A stretch of DNA of 64,000 nt, taken from contig NW_024466307.1 of NCBI RefSeq assembly GCF_017591425.1, positions 4,541,001-4,605,000 of the forward strand, given 5' to 3'. The DNA is from Ochotona curzoniae. Its lineage: Eukaryota; Chordata; Mammalia; Lagomorpha; Ochotonidae. The translations under genes were made by a program, and so were the position numbers. This document shows, one piece after another, positions 45,605-57,944 of this stretch (its first letter is position 1; every line of letters starts with the position of its first letter). The notes under the pieces were generated by a model that saw only the letters and a list, made by a program, of their open reading frames with translations, had not been told where the DNA came from and searched no databases.

Positions 45605-46045
45605 TATAAAACTGAATATTATTCAGTGTTGTGAAGAAATCCTCCCATTTGCTAGAACATGCATGGACCTTGAGGACATTATGCTAACTAGAACAGCTTA
45701 GATGAAGGTAAATGAATAAATGAATGGAGACAAATATCAAAAGGTCAAATTCATAGAATGGGTGCTGAGAGAAGAACAAATTGGGAAGTGTTGGTTAAAG
45801 GGTACAAACTTTGAGTTATAGGCAAATATATGTCGTAGAAGCGACACACAGCACAGTGAGCAGGGCCACCACTTGGCTCTGTATACTTATAATTTCTTCA
45901 AAGAGTACTTCCTAAATACTCTAACCATAAAAAGAAAACTGACAACAGAACAATTAGTAGATGTGAAGTAATCATTTCACAATACATACATATACCAAAA
46001 TATCACATGGTTTGTCAGTTATCCCTCCATAAAGGTGGAAGAATA
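45605..46045 (+). mobile_element. Ancient L1 3' end (L1M-type)
   Basis: Contains the well-known order near the end of older mammalian L1s: 'aaactgaatattattcagtg', 'gaaatcctcccatttgctag', GGACCTTGAGGACATTATGC, 'ttggttaaagggtacaaact', 'gagttataggcaaatatatg', ATCATTTCACAATACATACA, 'accaaaatatcacatggttt' and 'cctccataaaggtggaag'. The copy is 5' truncated, has lost part of its middle and carries no open reading frame. Confidence 0.85.
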
Positions 46046-48394
46046 AATAAACTACAGGCAATGGCACTATGGAAAGATAACTGAACCACCAACAAGAATA
46101 TTAGCTCCCTATTATTAAAGAGAAGTCTTCAAACATGCAGTATTCACACTATTGGGAATTTAGTTATGATTAATAGTTATGATTAATAGGCAACTATTTA
46201 TGGCATTCATTAAAATGTTTTGATTTATTCATGTTAAAAGCAACAATGGATTAAAATGCAGTATCTTTTTTTAGCTCAAAATAGCATAGTTATGCATATT
46301 GTAAACTTATTGGCAGTTTGCAAGATATGAATTCAAGTACAGGGAGTAAATTTTATGGCTATGCACTGAGAAATTATTTCAGATGAGAGCAGGTAAAATA
46401 TACTCACTGTTCATCCTGAGAACACTCCTCACCTGTGGAAGGCAGCGCGAACAGCTCTCCGTGATACAGCCAAAGGGGTTCTTCTCAAGACTTCTTGTGG
46501 ACTTTCATCAAGGAGCAAAACTTGACCAAAGGAAACTCTGATGTGGCACATGCTAGGCCTTGTAAGAAAAGGAAAAAAAAAAAATAAATGACAAGAACCG
46601 ATTGGAATAAATTAGATTGAGCCTTAAGGAACCAAATAAGGATCAAAAAGACAAAATTGACTACGTTTTGCTTAAGTATGCTAACTTGCTTTCGTTCAGT
46701 CTTCATTCAAGCAGTTCCTTGCAGAAGCAGAGATTCAGAGAATTCTGGAGGCTGTTCTACGGTCAAAGCTATTGACAGACAGAAAGTAGAAGTGCTGCTC
46801 AGAGAGAGCTTCATTGCCAATAACTCAGGGCTTGGCAGAGCAGACCCAGTAGGCCTTCTACAGTGGGCGAGGCTGCTGAGATGACCTACCATCCAGCCAC
46901 TTACTGCAGGACTCCACTATTAGTCTCCTTGCTACAAAAGACTGTAGTCCACTGCAGAATGATCCACTCCAGAGTCACCCTCATAGTTAATATACTTCCA
47001 ACAAGACCATCCTTGCTATTAGCTTTTCATACTTCTGGATTTAAAAAGGTCAGAAAATAAAAAATAATGGAGATTTTATTAGATTTGAGGGGTTCCCTCA
47101 GGTGCCAGCATTTGCTGTCTTGGTCGAGATCCTTAGGAATGGTGAAAACTTGGTCTATGTTGGTTTCTACAGGTTCAAGGGAAAAAAAAAAAAAAACATA
47201 GTGAATAAAGTATCCTCATAGAAGCCAGGATGTTGGATTTGGATATATCGCACATATTATAGTTCTGTTGAATATACTAATATCCATGTGGGAAGCAGAT
47301 AGAGAGCAAAGAATAGTTATATAATGTCACATTCCTAATCAGACAGTAGCCATGAGAACATCATGCATGCTAGGTACGCTATTATGGCTAGATATTAGTT
47401 TAGATCATAGGATATAATAAATATTATGGTGAATACGTAAATTTATAACAGGATCAGGAAAATAGAGTAGAAAGATTCTCATTTACATGAAACAAGCAAA
47501 AATATGTAGCTTTCCAGGTGCTGTGTGTAGAAAAGTGGTCCACTTTGACAGCTAGAATGTATTCAGATGTGTGGGCTCCTGTGCTGTGCAATAACAACTG
47601 TGAAGAGCTGAAATGCAAATGTATGAGGTATTGGAGAAAACGTAAAGGTGGATATATGGAAGTAGGCACAGAGCGTTAAGGTCTTTGAATTATGTTAATA
47701 TGCACTGGGAAACTGCTCATATTGAAAAAATACTAAATGATACACTAGAAATACTTTGCTATCTGATGCAAGCCAGAATTATTCAGTATACACTCCAAGG
47801 ATGACACTTAGGACACATGCAATGATTTCCGTAGCAACACAGATGCTATGATCAATAATGTCCGTAAGGTGAAGGCTCACAAGCCGAGTGATCTGGTTAG
47901 CACTGTGCCGAGTATGCACGTGTCTCGGCAGACACCAATGCCGAGGAAGCTCAATGATGCTGTTGCTTTCCAGGAGACACTGGGCGTCTGGCAGCAAGTT
48001 GAGTAATTAAAACAAAACTTGCACATCCCCAAAATGCCAATTACTTTTCTCAGAGTGATAAACATTTAGTCACAGTGTGTATTTGTCTTTCTTTCCCCTA
48101 TAACCTCAAAGAGAAATATTATCTGAAGATTTAGTGAGTACCTGATTCATGTGCATGGAATTCTACAAAGCATGGCGTGCTAACCAGGAGCTACTTGACC
48201 GTGAAGGAGGAGAGAAAATAGAGCCATGGCTGCAGGGCCAAGTGCTTGTAACTGATACAATTACCAAATACATCGCTGTAATACAAAGATCACGTTTTCT
48301 CTGACATTCAGTGCATAATGTAGAAGACCAGAAAATGAGAAGGCATGAAATGGACACCCTGTGATTTGCCATTTGTTGCTTTTGTATATATCCC
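46046..48394. other. Unique DNA with A runs and a small tandem repeat
   Basis: 46161-46186 is a 13-base unit (TAGTTATGATTAA) in two perfect tandem copies. A runs at 46571-46582 and 47180-47194 were examined as possible retrocopy tails, but no gene body could be recognised upstream. Open frames up to 75 codons are unassigned. Confidence 0.5.
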
Positions 48395-48600
48395 CATGGA
48401 ACTATGATCTTTTCACTTTATACTTTTTAAATAGTGTGGTTTGTGGTGCATTGAGTTTGTGATTATAAAGTACACTGAAATTATACTTTTGCCAAAATTG
48501 AAAAAGAAAATAAAGAAGGAAGAATGGGAGAGGGAGAGAATGAGGGAGAAAAACGTGGATGAGTTTAAATTGTATCTCTGAAACACATGGAATGGATTAT
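48395..48600 (+). repeat. Unnamed dispersed repeat, copy 3
   Basis: 'ccatggaactatgatctttt', a T-rich part, then TTGAGTTTGTGATTATAAAG at 48452-48471, which matches the core of copies 1 and 2 at most positions. An A-rich part, a purine part 'aagaaggaagaatgggagag' and 'aatgagggagaaaaacgtgg' follow. Same layout as 5514-5790. Confidence 0.5.
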
Positions 48601-50275
48601 TTTGATATTCCATATATATTATGCATGTATACATATATATTACATATATGTGTGGTGATGTTCGTTAGGTTTCAGTATACAAACTAAGCTACACTGTCAC
48701 ATGATACTGTGTCTGCTAGGAGTGGAATTACAGCTGGGACTCTGTGCTCTCCACTACTGCAACTCCAGACCCTGCAGGGGAGATTCCACATGCCTCACAC
48801 ACACCTGCTTGACAACACATGGAACAGTGATTGCCCTTCGTTCTCAGCCAGGGCTGTTACCACAGCACTCTGGCTTCTACAAAAACATGAGTAAGAAGTA
48901 ATGAGTTCTCAACCAGTAGGGAAGTCTTTATACTATCATTATAATATAATAAAACATTTATATACAATTTCATGCTGATAAAATTTTAAAAAGTGATCAC
49001 TTCCACACATATCATAAGAACAGGAGGACAGGTCTCTTGGAGAAACTGAGGCTACAGCATCTGCAGGCTGGGCAGGATGGTAGAGTGGAGAAACTGCTCA
49101 TGGTTTGAACCACAGCATCTGCTTAGAAATAACTCTTGCTATTACTGAACACTTAAATTGTATATTTATTAATCCATTTTGCCCAGTTGTGTAGACATTA
49201 AGAAACCTCTGTTCCAATAATATGCAAAGAAATACATGCAAGTTAATAGTTTGCTCTAACCCTATATTCATGTTAGATTTTTCACATGTATATATATGAC
49301 TGCCAATTTATTTCATTTATAACCATATTATACTAATAATAGCATATACCAAAGTGAACACATGAAGATTCTTTTACACTCATTTCTCACTTTCAGTAGA
49401 TTCAGCCCCCACTGTTTTCTGTATTTGTATGAAATGGCATTCATTGCCTGCAGTGATATTTGTCCTTGGAGCAACAGCCACAGAATGCATCCAGCTTGCA
49501 ATGACTTTGCCTATTGATATTCAGAGGGGTCAGCTTTGTTGACAAGATAATTGTATTAACTATTCACCGAGCTTTGCCCTATCTGATTCTGTAAAGGAGG
49601 GTAACTTGGGCAATAATGCTTGAATGTCTCTGAAATGTCGTGTTCAGCCCATCAAGGTAAAAATTCATTACCAGCCAGACAAGCAGTAAGCGGACATTTA
49701 TTTTAACAGTAATTGTCTGAAGACAGGACAAACAAGAGTTGGGAGGGAAGAACTAATGCAGATATGGCAGATGATTTCGCTAATTGCTTTGGCTTCCAGT
49801 ATTGCAATACAGTTGCTTCCATTCTCCATACACAGAATGACCTATGTGCTTTGCCACCTTGAGTGAAACAGAATCATCTGCTGCCTTTGCAGCTTCATAC
49901 ATTATGAAGATGATTTTGAACTTGTGCAGACTTAGGAAATGGTACTTCATGATTTAACACTTCTACAAGATTTAGATAGAACTCTGAAAAATCTGTATCT
50001 TTAGGAACTCTTAAAAAAATAGACTAAAGTTAATCAAAGGAGAGCCAATTAAATTTAACTAGAGTACCCAAAGCCACTTTCAAAATTGTTCCCTGTTCAA
50101 ACTAATAAAAATTTAGAAAAGGAAATAAAATTGCACATATATTTCTACAAACCACAGTCATTTGATGTATTTACATATTGCTACAATTGCATAGTTTATT
50201 ATAGTATCTGTGCAATAATGCGCAAACTTTTTACACAGTCTAACTGAATCTAGCAGAAGTGAAAACTGTAATTGG
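48601..50275. other. Unique DNA with a candidate conserved stretch
   Basis: 48605-48660 is a short TATATG-rich patch. 49390-49930 is repeat-free, balanced in composition and long, and is one of the better candidates for a conserved non-coding element here. No exon signals. Confidence 0.45.
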
Positions 50276-50600
50276 TTGGAGTTGGTATTATGGCAGGATG
50301 GGTTAAGCCTCTGTTTGTGACATCAACATTCCTTTATCAGAGTGCCAATTCCTGTCCCTGCTGCTTTACTTCCCAGTCAGCTGCCTGCTAGTGAACTGAA
50401 GAAGGGAGCTGAGAACAGTTCCCACTGTGTGCACCTGCCAACCATGTGAAGCTCAGGACACAGTTCCTGCCTTCTGGGTTCAGTCTGGACCAGTCATGAT
50501 GATGTGGTCCGTCAATGCATGATATCTCTCTTCCTCTCTCTCTTTCTCACTCTTTCTATCATTAATACTCTTTGCCTCAAATCAATAAATAATTAAATCA
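50276..50600 (+). mobile_element. CSINE, near full length
   Basis: Head 'ggttggagttggtattatgg', then 'gtgccaattcctgtccctgc', 'ctttacttcccagtcagctg', 'cctgctagtgaactgaagaa', 'tgaagctcaggacacagttc', 'tgccttctgggttcagtctg', a CT-rich stretch and 'caaatcaataaataattaaa'. Confidence 0.9.
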
Positions 50601-50760
50601 AGTTTTAAAATTATAATTTGGCACACAGCTTGTAACTCTCACTTTTAGTGTCTACTATTTGTTGTCATAAATCATTCTTAAATTAATACTTTGTGACAAT
50701 TTTTAATATAGAGTAAATTACAGTAATCGCTGGAGGACACAAAAGAATTTAGATCTAGAA

Positions 50761-51110
50761 TTTTTTTAATTGTATTTACCTACTTCAGAGGCAAAAAGAG
50801 AGGAACACAGGAAGGAACAAAACATTTTGTCTTCAATTTTTTTTTTTGTCTGAAAAATTTGTACGCAACAGCCAGGGCAGGCTAATCCAGGAACTGGGTA
50901 CTCCATCCAGGCCTCCACTTGGGTGGAAGCAATGTCATGGTTCCAGGCACTTCAGCCTTCGCCGACTGTCCCCCAGAGTGTCAGAGTGCATTAGCAGGAA
51001 GCTGGAAAGGGGAACAGAGCTGATACTCAAGCTTAGAAACTCCACTGTGAAATGCATGCATTTCAAATATCAACTTAACCACCAGGCCAAGTGGCTAAAC
51101 CAAATCAAAA
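50761..51110 (-). mobile_element. CSINE, older subtype, reverse orientation
   Basis: T-rich tail, 'aaaaagagaggaacacagga', 'caacagccagggcaggctaa', 'tccaggaactgggtactcca', 'ccccagagtgtcagagtgca', 'ttagcaggaagctggaaagg', 'ggaacagagctgatactcaa' and the head 'cttaaccaccaggccaagtg'. The 'gcattagcaggaagctggaa' block is diagnostic of the older subtype. The 109-codon plus-strand frame inside is a shadow. Confidence 0.9.
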
Positions 51111-52599
51111 CCAAATGGCAATGGCATTCAGGCAAAATGAAAAGCTGTGGGCAATGCCACTTCCAGGGCACTTAACAAGCAGATAAAGGTGACATTGTAT
51201 TACTACAGAGACTTTGGGGAAGGCTAAACCACTTGCCTCTGACTGACTTTTAGAGTGTGCATAAAGAAAAAAAAGTGCTTAAATGCTTGAATTTCCAAAT
51301 CAAAATTGTAAGAAATTGTGTGTCCTGAAGTGTCAGAAGATTAATGCTTAGGCTTCAGCTGACAACATGATGGCTTGCAGAATTGCTAAAGCATTAAAGT
51401 GTGTGATGCTAACCTGTTACAGGACGAGATGGTTGGTGTGTTCTATAAAATCAAAGCTCTGAAACTTGGAATCAGGGCATTTGGACACACCAGGAAAAGC
51501 TGTGATCTCTGACACCCTAATTTCCCTTCAAGTTTCCTGGATTTGAAAGCAAAATGTATCTCTTCTTCTAAAAGATGAGAGTTATCTGAAAATGTAGTAT
51601 AGGTTTGGATCAGGCCACCAATACGGCCTGAGTTCACGTCCTACAGACTAGAGAGTCATGTATCGGCTGTGCAGGTATCATTCTACTGGACTGGCTAAGG
51701 GAAGCATGGACATCATAAGGATGTAACGCATTTGGCTTCCAACTGTGTCCAATGAACATCTGGGAGCATGGTTAGAGATCCTTAGCAAGGCAGACTCTTG
51801 GGTCCCACATGGAAGTTACTGAATTAGATATAGTTATTTAAAACACACCCATGATATTTGTGCTTATATTGTGGCTTGCAAACCAGTGCATTTATGCAAA
51901 TCAGTTTCCGGCCATACTGTAAAGAAAGGAGTTCTAGAAACTTGGAATTATAAATGTTTAGTCTCTATGCTTAGTCAAGCACATTGTAATTAGACCATGT
52001 TAGAGGTTCCTGCACATTATTGTGTTAATCCATTGTGAAACATATCAGTGGGACAGAATACTTGAAACTTATTGAAAATTTTCTTGATTTTTTTTAAAAT
52101 TTAGGTTGAAAGTGACAATAGGAAATGATGCCGTAAATGATCTTAAGTGTACAGTTGTTTATTACATCTCATGACTATAATTTTTAGTAATGTTTTTCTT
52201 TTGTTGTTCCTTTATTTCTTTACTTTCCTAATTCCCACAACTTAACGTAATGAGCAATAACAGTGGATGAAGCGGATAGTGCAACCTCAGGTACATATGT
52301 ATGACTGACTTTAAAAGTAAAATGTAGAGTTACCATAGGGACATAAACGGCCAGCAAGTATCAGTGGTTCTTCAGAAAATCTTTGCAGATCATCTACCCA
52401 AATTCCACCACTGAAGGCTGAGTAACAGATGACTGTCCGTTTGTGAGATTATGCCTCAGACTTTTCTGGCCTGTGGGAGCCACAAGCAGTATAGAGAGAG
52501 AGGGAGAGAGAACAGAGAAAAGTGGGGGTGTTGATTGCAGATTTCTCTGTCAGTGTAGTTCAAGTATGCCTTTCTCTGAGTGGCCACACTGCGGAAACA
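51111..52599. other. Unique DNA, nothing assigned
   Basis: Nothing recognised with confidence. 51600-51680 ('ggccaccaatacggcctgag', 'ttcacgtcctacag') faintly recalls a SINE head but stays below calling level. 52495-52530 is GA-rich. Confidence 0.5.
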
Positions 52600-52880
52600 T
52601 AGCTCATCTACAGTGGATAAAAGGATCCTGTTTGGGCACGGTTTGTGCCCCGGCTGCTCCACTTCCCATCCAGTTCTAGGTTGTGGCCTGGGAACAGCAG
52701 CCCAAAGCCTTGAGACTCTGCACCCATATGGGAGATCCGGAAGAAGCTCCTGGGTCCTGGCTTCAGATTGGTTCACTACTGGCCATTTGGGACACTTGGG
52801 AAGGTCTTTCTCTGTGTCTTTTCTTTTCTCTGCAAATCTGCTTTTTCAATAAAAAAATTGATAAATCTTAAAAAATTACA
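52600..52880 (+). mobile_element. CSINE, younger subtype, 5' end shortened
   Basis: 'gtttgtgccccggctgctcc', 'acttcccatccagttctagg', 'ttgtggcctgggaacagcag', 'cccaaagccttgagactctg', 'cacccatatgggagatccgg', 'aagaagctcctgggtcctgg', a short CT stretch and 'ttcaataaaaaaattgataa'. Among the best preserved copies. The opposed frames of 90 and 106 codons are shadows. Confidence 0.95.
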
Positions 52881-55792
52881 AATTTGTGGCACATCACATT
52901 CTTAGGGTAACAAGGAATATTAGAGTAACTGTTAATATCCTGCTCTTGATTCCAAGCTGCAGACTGCCTGGGCTTGGTTGTAGGTTGACTCTAATTCAGT
53001 TATGTTATTCACATGAATGTCATAATACATGCTCTTCAGTTGCAGTAAATATTTCCAATTTACTGAGAAATGGAATAATAGTGATTTTTAATGTCTGTGG
53101 CTTGGTCTTGTCTCCCCTTGCCTCTGGTTGTCTCTGAGCACTGTAACAGTCATTATTCTATGTCGATCTTAATATCCAGAATTCCTATTTAATAAGATTG
53201 ATCTTCCTATCTAGGATCACAATGGAGTCCTCTTCCATATTGATATGAATCTTCCTTCATCAGTGCCTTTTTAAGTCCATTTTTAATCACTTCTTCCCTA
53301 TTCATTTTTTTCTCATGGTTCACTATTATACTAACCAATTTTAGGAACAGTGAACTATAAATATTTTTCTTGGTGTGGAGCTCATTTGTAATCTACTAGT
53401 AAAACAAATAAGAGGTACAACTTTAAACATTTTCACTGACAAAATAAAGGATGTGAATTTAAAGGCTGAGATGTTACATGTCAATAAACTAAACAAAATA
53501 CCACAGTACTGGCTCAATTGTCACGAGGCATAAATCCAGAAAATTCCATAATTTTAAAAAATTTCTTCTAGTTTTTTCAAAGCATCACTGTTATGCTTTC
53601 ATTACATTAAAGTTTCTGTTTTAATTTCTTGATGGACACATACTATGTGTATATATTTTGGTGAGTGCAATGTGATATCTTGATTCATCTACATGTTGAG
53701 TAGTGATCAATCAATGCAGCCAGCCTGTACCTCAAAGTAAATCTTAAAAGGGTTGATTTTGAAGGTACTCAACATAAAAGAATGCTAGGAGCTAGAAGTA
53801 ATGAAAATTCTATTTCTAAAAATTGTTAGTCACGGTGCTATATACCATGAAAACCTTGTATTACAGAAAAATAAGCGCAACCAAAGAAATCCTTTTCTCA
53901 CTTCATTCAACATTTCAGAATGTATTTTTTCTGCCATTCACTTTCCTACAAAATCTTTTCACAAGCTGTATCAGAATATACCAATAAGCACATCATAAAC
54001 GATTAGAAGGTAATTTCTTTTGGCATCCTATTTGTGTTTACTACTACCTTCAAAGGACATAGAGGATGTAGAAGAGTTATTTTCCCAGGGGTACAAGTGA
54101 AAAATCATTCTGTCAGCAATTCCCACAGACAAGTGACAGAAAGGCAGTTTTAACAAAGACATGGTCTCCTTTTAACCAAAAATGATTTGTGTGTTTTCTT
54201 GAGGCAGTATCTATTTGTAGCAGGGTTAACACTGACACCAGCAGCTAGTGAATGACAACACAGGACAAATGGTACTCAGGTGTGAAAATGAGCAAGCGAG
54301 AGCCTTGGCCTTTGGGGAAATGTCAGGATGACCAAAAACGACTACAGATTACAAAGGAGGTCTGTAATGATCACATCCTAACAATGATGTCTGCACATCC
54401 CAAGCGGGGAACATCATTAGAACTATTCAAAATGGATTAAGAAAAGCGCTGCTTCATTTTCTTAGTGGGTACAGCATGGTTCTTAAACTGGGTATGTATG
54501 TTTGAGCCTCTTCCATAGAGCTACTGAAACCTCATGATGGAAATATTTCATTAGCAAAGTTGTTTCAATGCATTGTTTCCATGTTCTCCTAATAGTAAAA
54601 GTGGAAAAAGGGCAAATTAGGGGAATGTGATCAGAGAGGACAACAAGTGATGGTTTCAAAGAGTCTTGCCTCTAATTAGCTGAGATCAAAATGCTGCTGA
54701 GCACTGTAAAATGAATGAGCCTTTCCGGAACCATTCTTCAGTTTTCGTAGTGGGAATGCTTCTAAGAGTATAGAAAAAAGTGACTGGATTGATGCACAGC
54801 TAGATGGGTGCAAAGATACAAAGTATTTTCAGCATTTTTTTTTACCATCATCAACAAAATAAATAAACTATGGGAGATTACTCCTTTAAATACCAAGAAA
54901 AAAATGTAAGTTGTTCTACTCACTTCTGGTCTACATACATGTTGTCTACTGAAACATCATTTAAGACCCCAATACATCCTAGCCTTTTAGTTTGCCTATC
55001 ATATCAGATAAAGAATTTTTTGTATATAATAGCTCCAAGAATCATGGCTCATGTCTTAAACAGCAAGAAGGTTTCAAATGGTCACTGTCTCTTCTGCATC
55101 ACTTCTTATTAACGTTTCACGTAATGTAATTAAAATGTAAAGTAGCTAAAAGATGCAATGAAACAACAACATAAGTGATATCATTTGGACCTAAAAGGAA
55201 ATATTCCAGTGAGCCACTGTCAATTTATGAAACACATTTACATAATTGAACCTTCACCTACAGTCACAGTCACGCCAATAGACAACTAGCATTCATTACT
55301 CAAAAGCAGCTTAGACTCACATTGTAAAAACAATCATATTCTATTTTAATTTTTGATACACTGCATACCCTAACCTCTTTAAAGTCTTTTAAGAGGGCAG
55401 TAAAAATATAGGAAAGAATAATCAAATGCATTAGAAATATTTCGGTGCAATATTTGGCTTGATTCAATGAGATTCGTATGCACTGTAAGAAAAGTGCAAC
55501 GTGATAAGGAGGCTGGTTTAAATCTACAACATGAACCGTTCACAGATCATCTACTGATTTCTTAGGGTGGGCAAAGCTCTCGTCTCATGAAGATGGAAAG
55601 TTCCTTTACTCGTGTGTGGTACAGGAGGAAACCATGTACATGAAGAATACATGTGACATGTGGAAAGACTATATGAAAAGAAGATACACGTTCAATAGAA
55701 ACTGTGGAGACTTTTTTTTTCCCCAAGAACCATTGTTGTTCTGGGTATTTCTGAAAGGAGGACTATGTCTCCCAGGGAGAAACGAAATGGTA
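52881..55792. other. AT-rich unique DNA with a possible L1 relic
   Basis: Around 53631-53740, 'gagtgcaatgtgatatcttg', 'attcatctacatgttgagta' and 'gtgatcaatcaatgcagcca' recall the old L1 3' region ATGTGATGTTTTGATATATG...GATCAAATCAAG on the plus strand (tentative). The rest holds nothing recognised. Frames are at most 83 codons. Confidence 0.45.
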
Positions 55793-56062
55793 TTTTTATG
55801 ATTTATTTATCTGAAAGACAGAGAGCGAGAATCTATCCACTGATTCCTTCATCAAATGACACAGAAGCCCAGGCAGAACCAGGCGAAAGCCAGAAGCCCA
55901 AAACTTGAGCTCAGTCTTGCACACTGGCTGCAGGGACCCAGGTCCTTGGGCTGTCGTCTGCTGCTGGCCAAAAGGTCAGCAGCCAGGACTGGACTGGCGT
56001 TCATGTAGGAAGCTGCTGTCACAGTTACTGGCTTAACCGCTGGGACACAAGGATTGCCCCAT
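55793..56062 (-). mobile_element. CSINE, reverse orientation
   Basis: 'atgatttatttatctgaaag', 'acagagagcgagaatctatc', a decayed middle, 'ggacccaggtccttgggctg', 'tcgtctgctgctggccaaaa', 'ggtcagcagccaggactgga', 'ctggcgttcatgtaggaagc' and the head 'cttaaccgctgggacacaag'. The 120-codon minus-strand frame starting nearby runs mostly through this SINE. Confidence 0.87.
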
Positions 56063-56275
56063 GACCCTTTCTGGCACAGGGAGTAGCGATGTGCATGTTT
56101 TAAAACATTTGATCTTTTAGGAAAGACTGAGGAAGAAATGTTCTGTAAGAGGACAACTTCATGTTTGAAAGAAGTGATTGAATCCAGAAAGTTACACAGA
56201 GCTTTTAAAAACATAAATTATGAAGCTTTGTCTTTGGTATCAATCATTTGGAAACACTGAGTTTTAAATGGTTCA
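56063..56275. other. Short unique spacer between opposed SINEs
   Basis: Nothing recognised. Confidence 0.6.
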
Positions 56276-56495
56276 GGATCTGGCTCCCTGCTTCTGGCCT
56301 GGGAAAGCAGTAGAGAACGGCCCAAAGCCTTGGGCGCGTGTGCCCGTGGAGACCAGAAGAGGCTCCTGGCTTCTAGGTTCTGGTTATTGAACCCATTTTA
56401 GAAGTGAACCAGTAGATGCATGATGTCTTTCTCTCTCCCCTCCTCTTCTCTGTGTAAAATTTGCTTTTAAAATAAAAACAAATCTTAAAAAGAAT
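56276..56495 (+). mobile_element. CSINE, 5' truncated
   Basis: 'ggatctggctccctgcttct', 'ggcctgggaaagcagtagag', 'aacggcccaaagccttgggc', 'gaggctcctggcttctaggt', 'agaagtgaaccagtagatgc', a CT stretch and 'aaataaaaacaaatcttaaa'. It faces the minus-strand copy at 55793-56062. Confidence 0.92.
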
Positions 56496-56902
56496 CAGTA
56501 TGAAAGCCATTATGAATTACCTAAATGTAAATCTAAGGAGCTTACAGAGTGTTTTAGTAAGTAATTCAGGAAAACTATCTATATTCACTGCATTAATAGA
56601 ACTTAATTTTCGACAGAGAGAAAAATCTGTGAAATCATTTATTTTCTCCTTTAGATATGACTTCATTGGCAATATCTATCTTCATTTGTCACATTGGTGG
56701 TTTAGTTGCATATTTTTCTACAACTATGAGCCAGACTCTAGCCCTCTTTGAAGCTTGTTCTTTAGAGAACACAATTTCCACGTTAATTTTTAACCAAAAG
56801 TCAGAAACACAGTGAAATGAAACTTGCAGATTTATGGAAAAATACATGATACTTGAGTTTTTTAATTGCTAGAATTTTTAGGAGAGTATCAAAAAATTCT
56901 CT
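56496..56902. other. AT-rich unique DNA
   Basis: Nothing recognised. An 83-codon frame (56500-56751) is Phe/Ser-rich and noise-like. Confidence 0.6.
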
Positions 56903-57285
56903 GGGAGCTGGTGCCATCCTTTAGCTATGACAAAGCTGGTCTTGATAAACAGGCGTTGAATTAAAATACAATGAGTGGCAGGCTTCTCATGGTGGTTGAG
57001 TAATGGCTGAAACGCTGGTGCTGCGTTTGTGCAGTAAGTCCCCACATCTCAGCTTCCCAGCCAGCTTTCTTCTAAGCAGCAGCAGCTTCTGGCTCACCAC
57101 TTGGGTCCTTAGCCTCTGTGGGAGACACGCATTGAGTTCCAGGCTCCTGGTTTTAGCAGAATTCAGATTTGGCTGTAAGTGGAATCTTTCAAATGTGCCA
57201 GAGAATGGAAGATCTTTCTGTGTCTATTTTTCTCTCTTTCCCTGTGTCTCTATCTTTCAAATAAACTGAAACATGAACTTCTTAA
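56903..57285 (+). mobile_element. CSINE, older subtype, preceded by a second head-like fragment
   Basis: 56975-57285 follows the older subtype: 'gtggcaggcttctcatggtg', 'gtgcagtaagtccccacatc', 'cagccagctttcttctaagc', 'ctcaccacttgggtccttag', 'cctctgtgggagacacgcat', 'tgagttccaggctcctggtt', a CT-rich stretch and 'tttcaaataaactgaaac'. 56903-56965 ('gggagctggtgccatccttt', 'agctatgacaaagctggtct') looks like the head of a different copy, so two elements may be fused. Confidence 0.8.
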
Positions 57286-57944
57286 AAAGAAAATAATTAT
57301 AAACTCATGCAATAATAATCAGATTTGAAATTCTTGATCATTTCTAGTCTGAAGACACTGTTGGGCTTTCATCCTGCCCCTGCTGTGAGTCACCACAATG
57401 CAGCAGGCAATCCCTGGGCGAGTGAGCCCTGGAGTGCAGCATCACCATGCCACACAACACTGCAGCAGCTGCACGGCCGATCTAATTGGTATGTCCTAGC
57501 ATAGCTCTGCTCTGCTTGTTTCCAGGGAATTGATTTGTGCCTGTCTCTACCAAATACACAGTCTGTTTACTGGCAAAATAAGCATGCTAAAAAAGGAAAT
57601 GCCACGGAGTGGCGGGAATATGTCATTTCTCAGTACCTGTCTCCATGTGAGCTGGAAAACATAGCTGTATGGTTGACACAAAGTTGCAACCAATACAGAT
57701 GAAAAACCTTCCAGTGGGATGATGAGCTGTCCATTTTCTTCTGCGTGTGTTTAACAACTATACTAGGTTGTAGAGCCGTGAAGACACACTTTTTTTTTCT
57801 GACAGCGAGCATTGAACTTAAGATGGAAAACATTGGTTTTGGAATACTACACATTTTTCTTATAGAATTCCATTTAACAACCTAAAAAACTTTTAATATC
57901 AGTGTAAGAACGTAATGATGAATAAAATAGAACAATTTTTCTTT
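57286..57944. other. Unique DNA, nothing assigned
   Basis: 57355-57490 is somewhat GC-rich ('ctgctgtgagtcaccacaat' and following), with no recognisable repeat or gene. Confidence 0.5.

Noticed and set aside
46485..46600. Minus-strand splice acceptor and exon
   Set aside because: A strong pyrimidine run ending in AG precedes a short open stretch, but the frame stops after about 24 codons, no donor follows, and the pyrimidine run is simply the complement of an A run.
47090..47195. Retrocopy with poly(A) tail
   Set aside because: An A15 run is present, but the upstream sequence has no recognisable gene and no target-site duplication was found.
50846..51175. 109-codon plus-strand open frame
   Set aside because: It lies over the reversed SINE at 50761-51110 and ends just beyond it.
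52456..52776. 106-codon minus-strand open frame
   Set aside because: It is antisense to the SINE at 52600-52880.
55852..56214. 120-codon minus-strand open frame
   Set aside because: Most of it reads through the reversed SINE at 55793-56062. No domain was recognised.
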